Source: Smittium mucronatum (lineage: Eukaryota > Kickxellomycota > Harpellomycetes > Harpellales > Legeriomycetaceae). Taken from it: a stretch of 38,825 bases of DNA. Position numbers and translations under genes: made by a program. The stretch covers positions 1 to 38,825 of the forward strand of contig LSSL01007577.1 in the NCBI GenBank assembly GCA_001953115.1, written 5' to 3'. Shown piece by piece: positions 32,386 to 38,825 of the stretch. The notes under the pieces were generated by a model. It did not search any database. It saw nothing but the letters and a program-made list of their open reading frames with translations, and was not told the origin of the DNA. How positions within the stretch are numbered: the first letter of the stretch is position 1; each line of letters starts with the position of its first letter.

Positions 32386-35300
32386 ATGAGTAGTGATAGT
32401 TTAAACATAGATAGATCATATATTTCAGCCCAGCTGGATAAAGGGAAGCCATTAAAAAGCAAAATTTCTACCACAGATACCATAAAAATCGAAAAAGAAT
32501 TTATTAAAAGCAAACTTAAAACGGAATCCAGTAAACGCTATTCTTATACCCTCAGTCCAATAGCACCAGTACTCACATCAAACAATCCAAACTCACAAAG
32601 TAATTTTAAAAAACCCACTCTGAAAAAAAAAGACAGTTTTTTGAGCAATAAAACTCTAAGATCAACACTATCATACAAGATATCTTCCGATTTTCAGAAT
32701 GTCCTTTATAAAAAAAACGTTTTCTTACCAAATGATTTGTGCATAGAAGATTTATTTCAGCAGATATTGGTCTCGGAGAATCTATTTAATAATGGAGCTG
32801 TGTACAATATCAACACTAGCATCGCAGATCTAAAATTGGCAAATGAAATTGATTTCGAAGAAACTTTTAGTAAAAAACCATATTTCTTTTCAAGTAGTAT
32901 TTCAGAGAAAGATGTTTCTTATCTAAGTTCATCTAAAAAAATTGGGATTATAAGCAAAATGAACAACTTTAACCAATCTTTTAGATCCCAGAAAGATTCT
33001 GGAAACTCACCAAAGAAGCAAGATCGGGATAATTATAAAAAATCAAGACCCATAGAGGGATCTGTATTTAAACAAGCCAAGCACGCCTTCCTGCTTAGAG
33101 ATGACTTGGAAATTCTCCAAAGCAAGGCAGACAACGATATGTTGAATAACTTTTATAAAAACAATTTAAAAAAGATTAAAAATAGAACTTTAAATTCAGA
33201 TCTTGCCATTAGAACTCATCATCGACAGGTTACCAGCTCTATTTACCCTCAAACCCACGATTCTTTACAAAATTTCAACAAAGTAAAAACTGTCGCTGAA
33301 AACCCGATGTCAATAAGCTTAAAAAAAAATAGATCAATTTCCCCAACAGTTATTTCAAGTTTCGAGAGAAAAAATAGAGAAGTATCTATCACTAGAGCAA
33401 TCAAAGAGCTTGATGGATACATCACGGATCATGATATCGAACTTGAAAAGAAAAAGGAGTTGTATAAGCGTTTTAAAAAAATGAACGTAAAAGATACAAC
33501 CCTGGAAAAAATTATTAAATCGAAATACATATTTGGTGATTTTTTAGGTCATTTAAAAATGGATTTTCAATTCAAAGAGTCAATAAAATTTGTTATGGAG
33601 AAGATTGTCCCTATTTTACTACATATAAGCAGTGAAGATTTAAACCCCATTGATCCAAAAATCGATAATGGAACCAAAATAAATTCGAACCAAAATAAGA
33701 TTAACCTAGAAGATTTCAAAAGTTATATGAGATCTATTACAACCTCCATTAATTATCCTGAGAGCCAGTATTTGGATTTTTTTTATACAAAGATTAAAAA
33801 ATCAGACAAATCTCTTATCAACTATAAATTATATGCTGGTTTCGATTACATTGATTTGATTGGATCGTACAAAACTTTAAATCTATATAAAATGAGGGAT
33901 TTTTTGGGATCTATTAAAGTTGATTCTAATAATGGAAATATCGATAGATTCGAATCTGGATTTTTTTATGTATTAAGAGAATTTGGGAACTTTGAGCTGA
34001 AGGGGATTTCAATAGATGATGCCACGCAGCTTTTGTTAATAAAGTTAGACTCATCGCTTGATAGTTGTAAAATGGATGAGATCATATTGGCTTTCACATT
34101 TTGTTATATGTATTCAAATCTTAATCTCTTCTCCTCCTTCTCCGATCTTTACCAAATTATTCTGATAATATTGATACTAAACTCTGATGTAAATGCAGGC
34201 GAAAGGATTCCTGTGGATGAATTTTTTAGAAGTATGGAAGGCTTTGATCCCACTATATCTAACTTATCAATACCTCTGATTTCATTAATTTACGAGAATG
34301 TTTATTCCGGTAATATAATGTGTAATGGGGTTTTAAGACAGCATTTTATAGCTCCTGCTGACAAAGAATTTAATGATTCAAAAAGTAAAAAGATAGTTAG
34401 CAAGTCATACAACAAGTACGGTATATTGGATAGTAAAAAATTTTCAAAAAAATTTTCAATGATTATCAGCAGGCTCCGACAGACTATAAAATCCTCTTTC
34501 AGGTTAAGTTCATCAAAAAAACTCACTTTTTCTAAAAGCATTGACACTTCGAGAAAATCTAGATTTTATATTCCAAAAAATCTTGTTGGAAAACCAAAAA
34601 CCTTTCCATCAAAAAGACCACTGTTACATAAGGTTAACAAAAAAAAACACCATAATTCAGCAGAGGTAAAATCATCCCAAAATACTTCTAAATCATCAAT
34701 ATACGAAGTTATTGAAAGGCCCAAATATCTTTTTGCATTTAATAATGGGGTAGGTTTTAGTGATGATGATTTATCTGAGAGTGAGGAATATAATCTATCA
34801 TTTGAAAAGACAAATAGTTTTGAAGCGGAAGTTGTACTTTCATCAGTTCTTTACAGTGCTAAAACCGAAGTAAATCTAGATATTGATGGAGATTTAAGTG
34901 ATCTAGATGACGGCCATAAAATAAATATGTACATTACAAAAAATGGCGACACTGGATCAATGCAGAATTTCACCCAATTTAACTCATTCAAATCAAGTAC
35001 CTCCGGTCTTCCTCGAGTTAAAACCATCCCGAATGAGTCTAGAGCTTTACGAAAAGAAAATGAAAATAATGAAATAAGGGATATAAAATTGCCACCCGAA
35101 AAAGTATTTTTGGAGTCGTTAAACACGAATTTATCAATGGACTCTATTTACAACGAGCAAGAAACACCGACACTTAGTGGATTATTTTCAGCTGATGTGG
35201 AGATATCAAAGACAGCATTTTTTATTGAAAAAGGATTCGAATATAATATCTCTAAAACGAACATAGAAATTCGAGGTGATATAAATAAAAAAGTGATTAG

Positions 35301-37005
35301 GGATGCCCACAATAAGAAAACCTCTAGAATAAGTCTGCTTGATTCGAAGCTTAAAATGAATTCCACCAAGCCTAATTTATCGGACTGTAAAAATATGACC
35401 ATAGTTTTAAGGGGTCCACACCCATCTAACTCAAAAGCTCAAGATGGCGAAATCAATATACCGAAAATTGAAAGAAACGATGAAATTAACAGTATAAGCT
35501 CAAAGGAGTTTTTTTCACAAAAATCAGTATTAAACGGGGGAATAAAAAAGATTAAATCGGCATTTTCGCACAATAAGCATAAGCTATTTCATTTAACCCC
35601 TAATGATAAACTCAAAATAACCAGCAAGAAATTGCAGGATGTCAAAGCTATCAAAAATAGCCCCACTGAGAATATTTCTATCCAAAAGTCAGGAAGATTC
35701 TATTTCAACAATAAATCTAATGAATTCAATAGCAATTCAAAGACAGATGTAACTTTGGTGTTGGGGAAGGGAAAACTTTACATTATATCAAAACGGGATG
35801 GTATTGACGCATTAATAAGCTCTTTTACACTTGATGGACTAATAGCAACGGTTGATAATGGTTTTCAAAATACTAATACTTTTTCAATAACCAATAATGG
35901 AGAAAAAAAAGCTTATTTCCGAAGTTATGAGAATGTAAGCGTCAAAAGCTGGGTCGAATCAATCAACAGGATGGCTACTTTCAAAACGTTAAGGTTGGAT
36001 TTGAATTCAATAAATGATCCACTCAATCCGATAGTAATAAAGCACACATCTTCGGATTATTCCAACCCCCTATATTATAAAGAGGTTATGCAAATATGCA
36101 ACTCTCTTCAAAGTGATAATGATCCGGAAAAGCTATTGAAATTGTACCTTTCAAATCTATGTAAAAATCTAAATAGATTACCCTCCATTATTAACAAAGA
36201 TTTTAATTATTCTGTAATCAAAATTTTGAATAAAGCTTGCAGTTCTCAGGGTTATGATATAAACTTGAAAATAAGCAACCCTCCCCAAAATTTTCCCACT
36301 GGGTTGATAACAAATAGCATAAACTATGGAATCGGCTCGCACAACTCTCAAAATATTAGAAAAGGAGCTTCTAGTAACCAAGAATTTTTTGAAGTAAACA
36401 AAAATCAGTTCTCAATAAACAAAATCGATAGATATAGAATATATAAGTATGCCTGCAAAAGTACCAAATCTCCTACATCAAGCTCAGAATCTGGTAAAAC
36501 ATTTAGCAGTTCAAATACTTTGTATTCCTTCGAAGATTCCTTTTCTCCGGATTTTTATTGTCAATTATCTTTGCCCAACAAAAACTTTCAAAAAAATCCC
36601 AAAGAGAAAAAACATGATTCAAGAAATATTATCCCCAAAACCACTAGTGATATAGGGAATGATAATGATTTTCAATCAAACAAAATTCATTCTGATAATA
36701 AAAATGGGCCCATTTTTGAAGGTGAAATATTTTTGATAGTAATAATTGCTATTAAAATCTCGCGTGTAAAAATTCTTCTGAGCGGTATTTCCGATGAAAT
36801 TGAAAAAAAGTTAAGACTTGAAAACCAATTGAATTTAGTGAACCCCAAAACTAGAACATGTAATTCACTAAAAGAAATTCACCTTGAAAATTGCCGCAAA
36901 GATATAAGATATCTTTTTAACCAGTTATTAAAGTATGATTGTTACTACAAGGTACTAGAAAATGAATGGCTTTGTAATCTCCTTTATTTTGACTATTATA
37001 TTTAG
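32386..37005 (+). CDS. Large divergent Sec7-PH protein (EFA6/Yel1/Syt1-like Arf-GEF family)
   Basis: 1539 codons without an intron. Residues about 495-645 align with the C-terminal two-thirds of a Sec7 domain: MRDFLGSIKVDS (503 on), FGNFELKGISIDDATQLLL, KMDEIILAFTFCY, FSDLYQIILIILILNSDV (LNSD 598-601), DEFFRSMEGFD and IYENVYSGNI. Residues about 1105-1200 form a PH domain (VTLVLGKGKLYIISKRDG; conserved Trp1189 in the last helix WVESINRMA). After the PH comes a helical tail (RYLFNQLLKYDCYYKVLENE) like that following the PH in EFA6 proteins. Sec7 domains exchange GDP for GTP on Arf-type GTPases; the PH places them on membranes. Here the catalytic Glu position is Asp559 (LDSSLDSCKMDEI in place of FRLPGEAQKIDRI) and the HNP after LNTxL is missing, so activity is uncertain. 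The N-terminal 490 residues are Ser/Lys/Asn-rich and probably disordered; about 785-850 is acidic. The ATG directly follows a TTTTATTCTAG, so an upstream exon may exist. Confidence 0.7.
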   Translation: MSSDSLNIDRSYISAQLDKGKPLKSKISTTDTIKIEKEFIKSKLKTESSKRYSYTLSPIAPVLTSNNPNSQSNFKKPTLKKKDSFLSNKTLRSTLSYKISSDFQNVLYKKNVFLPNDLCIEDLFQQILVSENLFNNGAVYNINTSIADLKLANEIDFEETFSKKPYFFSSSISEKDVSYLSSSKKIGIISKMNNFNQSFRSQKDSGNSPKKQDRDNYKKSRPIEGSVFKQAKHAFLLRDDLEILQSKADNDMLNNFYKNNLKKIKNRTLNSDLAIRTHHRQVTSSIYPQTHDSLQNFNKVKTVAENPMSISLKKNRSISPTVISSFERKNREVSITRAIKELDGYITDHDIELEKKKELYKRFKKMNVKDTTLEKIIKSKYIFGDFLGHLKMDFQFKESIKFVMEKIVPILLHISSEDLNPIDPKIDNGTKINSNQNKINLEDFKSYMRSITTSINYPESQYLDFFYTKIKKSDKSLINYKLYAGFDYIDLIGSYKTLNLYKMRDFLGSIKVDSNNGNIDRFESGFFYVLREFGNFELKGISIDDATQLLLIKLDSSLDSCKMDEIILAFTFCYMYSNLNLFSSFSDLYQIILIILILNSDVNAGERIPVDEFFRSMEGFDPTISNLSIPLISLIYENVYSGNIMCNGVLRQHFIAPADKEFNDSKSKKIVSKSYNKYGILDSKKFSKKFSMIISRLRQTIKSSFRLSSSKKLTFSKSIDTSRKSRFYIPKNLVGKPKTFPSKRPLLHKVNKKKHHNSAEVKSSQNTSKSSIYEVIERPKYLFAFNNGVGFSDDDLSESEEYNLSFEKTNSFEAEVVLSSVLYSAKTEVNLDIDGDLSDLDDGHKINMYITKNGDTGSMQNFTQFNSFKSSTSGLPRVKTIPNESRALRKENENNEIRDIKLPPEKVFLESLNTNLSMDSIYNEQETPTLSGLFSADVEISKTAFFIEKGFEYNISKTNIEIRGDINKKVIRDAHNKKTSRISLLDSKLKMNSTKPNLSDCKNMTIVLRGPHPSNSKAQDGEINIPKIERNDEINSISSKEFFSQKSVLNGGIKKIKSAFSHNKHKLFHLTPNDKLKITSKKLQDVKAIKNSPTENISIQKSGRFYFNNKSNEFNSNSKTDVTLVLGKGKLYIISKRDGIDALISSFTLDGLIATVDNGFQNTNTFSITNNGEKKAYFRSYENVSVKSWVESINRMATFKTLRLDLNSINDPLNPIVIKHTSSDYSNPLYYKEVMQICNSLQSDNDPEKLLKLYLSNLCKNLNRLPSIINKDFNYSVIKILNKACSSQGYDINLKISNPPQNFPTGLITNSINYGIGSHNSQNIRKGASSNQEFFEVNKNQFSINKIDRYRIYKYACKSTKSPTSSSESGKTFSSSNTLYSFEDSFSPDFYCQLSLPNKNFQKNPKEKKHDSRNIIPKTTSDIGNDNDFQSNKIHSDNKNGPIFEGEIFLIVIIAIKISRVKILLSGISDEIEKKLRLENQLNLVNPKTRTCNSLKEIHLENCRKDIRYLFNQLLKYDCYYKVLENEWLCNLLYFDYYI

Positions 37006-37948
37006 CATTTTGTAATATTTATATTTCCTGTAAAATACAATAACATTATTCTCAATACCAATATTTAATTTCTATTATCCCACAAAATCTTTTTAAAATT
37101 TTATTGCAAAGCATAAGGAAATAATAAAGTTTTGATAGCTGTTATCTAATTCATAAATTTATTGTTAATAAATTTTTTTTAGGAATTGAAGGATTTACCC
37201 GCTAATAATTTTTATCTACTTATTTGAATATATGATATTTAGACATATTCAAACAAGATAAATTATAAATTCTACTTAAAAAAAAAAAAAAAAGATAAAT
37301 ATATTATGTAGATAGAAAAATATCTAAAATTATTTTTTAAAGGTGTTTAGCTCATGGGTTTTATTGGATTTAAATCCTTTTTTTTTTAGAACACAGTCTT
37401 TTAAAATTTCAATCTGTTACCTATGTTATAGATTATTAGTATGGGGTTCTAATTGTTCTAAAATCTTCGGATTAAAGTGATTAAATATAACATCTTTAAA
37501 TGGGACTAAATTTGTTTATTTAAGCAGAAAAATCAGCTTTTTATGTTTTTTTACTTTTAAAAAGAAAATTGTACTGATTCCAAGATGTGATTTATATAAT
37601 ATAGAAAGTTAAAATTTTCAAAGATTTTGAATAATAAAACTAGTTAAAATCGGTTAATTTTTAAAATTTCGTGATATTAAAAACGATTGAAAAAATATCT
37701 AAATATGATTCAAGTGAAAATTTTGTATTTTTTTAAATTATCTGGCGATAATTGTTAATCATAAACTAAAAAAAGCAACCCCCCCCCCCCCAAGACTAAT
37801 TTTTTTTTTTGGAGGATAATGATTTTTATCTAGGGCTGATCTTTTAACTGCGATAAAAATAAAATTTATAATTCCGATGCTCAGTCCAATTGGAAAGAGT
37901 AGTGTTTAAACCTTAGTATTCAATGAACACAGAGCTAAACTGATATAA
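37006..37948. other. 3' flank of the Sec7-PH gene, no gene seen
   Basis: An AATAAA at 37123-37128, about 120 nt after the stop codon, is a candidate polyadenylation signal. A 13-base C homopolymer lies at 37779-37791, next to a T run. No coding signal. Confidence 0.45.
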
Positions 37949-38242
37949 AGTGAAGTAGATAAATCCTTTAGGTTTGTTTCTCTAGTGGAAAAGTCTGCTG
38001 TTATGAAAAGACTTAGAAACAGATTGGGCATAAAATCAAGTTTTTTAAAAAACATGTGTATCCCGTCAGCGAGCATACCAAAATGGAAAGATTCAAAGAC
38101 ATGGATTGACGACCCAGCCAAAAACTCCCATCGATCTCAAATGGGCACATTAGTAACCGGAAAATCAAGACTGCTAAAAAAATATTGCCATAACGTTGAA
38201 ATATTTCAAACTGAAAAATCATTGGACGATCTAAAAATTTAA
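37949..38242 (+). CDS. Possible small gene, terminal exon or coding remnant, unrecognised
   Basis: An open stretch of 97 codons follows a TAA at 37946-37948 and ends at TAA 38240-38242. It reads FVSLVEKSAVMKRLRNRLG, then IPSASIPKWKDSKTWIDDPA and GKSRLLKKYCHNVEIFQTEK, with a balanced basic and polar composition unlike random AT-rich sequence. The first ATG inside is 38003; there is no good start at the 5' end, but CTTTAG (37966-37971) and TTTCTCTAG (37977-37985) could be 3' splice sites. It may therefore be a last exon or a fragment of a dead gene. The minus-strand frames over the same bases (38121-37906, 38222-38013) look like shadows. No family recognised. Confidence 0.3.
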   Translation, partial: SEVDKSFRFVSLVEKSAVMKRLRNRLGIKSSFLKNMCIPSASIPKWKDSKTWIDDPAKNSHRSQMGTLVTGKSRLLKKYCHNVEIFQTEKSLDDLKI

Positions 38243-38600
38243 AGGAAACTATTTCATTTAAATGAGTTTTTTTAAAATAAATAAAATTTTGTCCAACTAG
38301 ATGAAATTAAGTAAATAATTACGTGAATTTCATCCAATAAATGTGGAATTATTTATACTATGTTAAAATCAAACGAGGATTTAGGTAAGGTCCAAGATTA
38401 AAACCCCGAAAAATAAAATATTTTATAAAAAAAGATTATATTTATAACAAAAAAAAGCAAATTACACTGTTAATATAAAAATACATAATTATAAATAGCT
38501 AAATTTATGAAACTGATATTATAATTAAATAGTAACTGTTTGCAAAATTTTAAGAGTATATTCCGGATGATATCTTTATATATAATCACAAAATTATTTG
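38243..38600. other. AT-rich stretch, no gene seen
   Basis: No coding or structural signal noticed. Confidence 0.5.
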
Positions 38601-38605
38601 TGTAA

Positions 38606-38780
38606 TTTAGCCGAAAATGAAGTATATGAAAATAAAAACAATTTTTGAGGGTTGAATATTCCGAGAAATCGAAAAAATACTTTTAAACTATTTATTGCTG
38701 CTTTACCTCTAAAGTTATTAAACACTTTTTCAAAACGAGAGTTGGTAGGTTTAATGATGGAAAAATTACAACACAAATAG
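38606..38780 (+). pseudogene. Coding remnant with in-frame TGA, unrecognised
   Basis: One plus-strand frame gives LAENEVYENKNNF, a TGA at 38646-38648, then GLNIPRNRKNTFKLFIAALP and LKLLNTFSKRELVGLMMEKL ending at TAG 38778-38780. The segment after the TGA reads as a plausible amphipathic C-terminus. TGA in the place of CGA would fit the same C-to-T decay seen elsewhere in the window. TTTAG just before it could be a 3' splice site. The 70-codon frame on the other strand (38806-38594) is judged a shadow. The gene family is not recognised. Confidence 0.3.
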
Positions 38781-38825
38781 TAAATGAACATCATTAAAAC
38801 TGTCATAGAGACTTTAGTCCTTTTT

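Noticed and set aside
34302..35402. Three minus-strand frames inside the Sec7-PH gene
   Set aside because: Shadows of the 1539-codon plus-strand frame.

Overview
The window reads as nuclear DNA of a fungus with a very AT-rich, compact-gene, repeat-laden genome. It has spliced genes with short GT-AG introns (62-134 nt), a fungal-type UDP-glucose pyrophosphorylase, a membrane-anchored ubiquitin protease, a Sec7-PH protein and a decayed DIRS-type (tyrosine-recombinase) retrotransposon. DIRS elements of this kind, together with the AT bias, fit an early-diverging lineage. From remembered resemblance of the RT/RNase H remnant I lean towards a gut-dwelling zoopagomycotan (Harpellales/Smittium-like), but this is inference, not shown by the sequence.

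Layout. 1-4.1 kb: intergenic DNA with decayed coding fragments and two copies of a short AATAAA-plus-poly(A) sequence that looks like the 3' end of a retroposed family. 4.14-5.85 kb: UGP1 (+), three exons, 501 residues. 6.09-8.59 kb: a five-exon ubiquitin-specific protease (-), 707 residues, convergent with UGP1. 9.2-10 kb: a third copy of the poly(A)-tailed sequence with coding-like debris. 11.9-15.7 kb: degenerate DIRS-like element (gag, RT, RNase H, tyrosine recombinase remnants, all broken). 15.7-32.4 kb: extremely AT-rich DNA with no convincing gene but with three successive foldback (inverted-repeat) structures: IR1 (arms about 880 bp, strikingly well matched), IR3 (older, diverged) and IR2 (arms about 364 bp). 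32.4-37.0 kb: a single long open frame of 1539 codons, a divergent Sec7-PH (EFA6/Yel1/Syt1-like) protein. 37.0-38.8 kb: intergenic DNA with two coding-like fragments, one carrying an in-frame stop.

The three intact genes do different housekeeping or regulatory jobs (nucleotide-sugar synthesis, deubiquitination at a membrane, Arf-type GTPase control) and do not form a cluster. The most unusual features are the chain of large inverted repeats at 17.9-29.3 kb and the Sec7 domain, in which the catalytic 'glutamic finger' position is aspartate and the downstream HNP motif is lost. Exon structures were deduced by hand from reading frames, splice-site dinucleotides and family motifs. No database search was possible.
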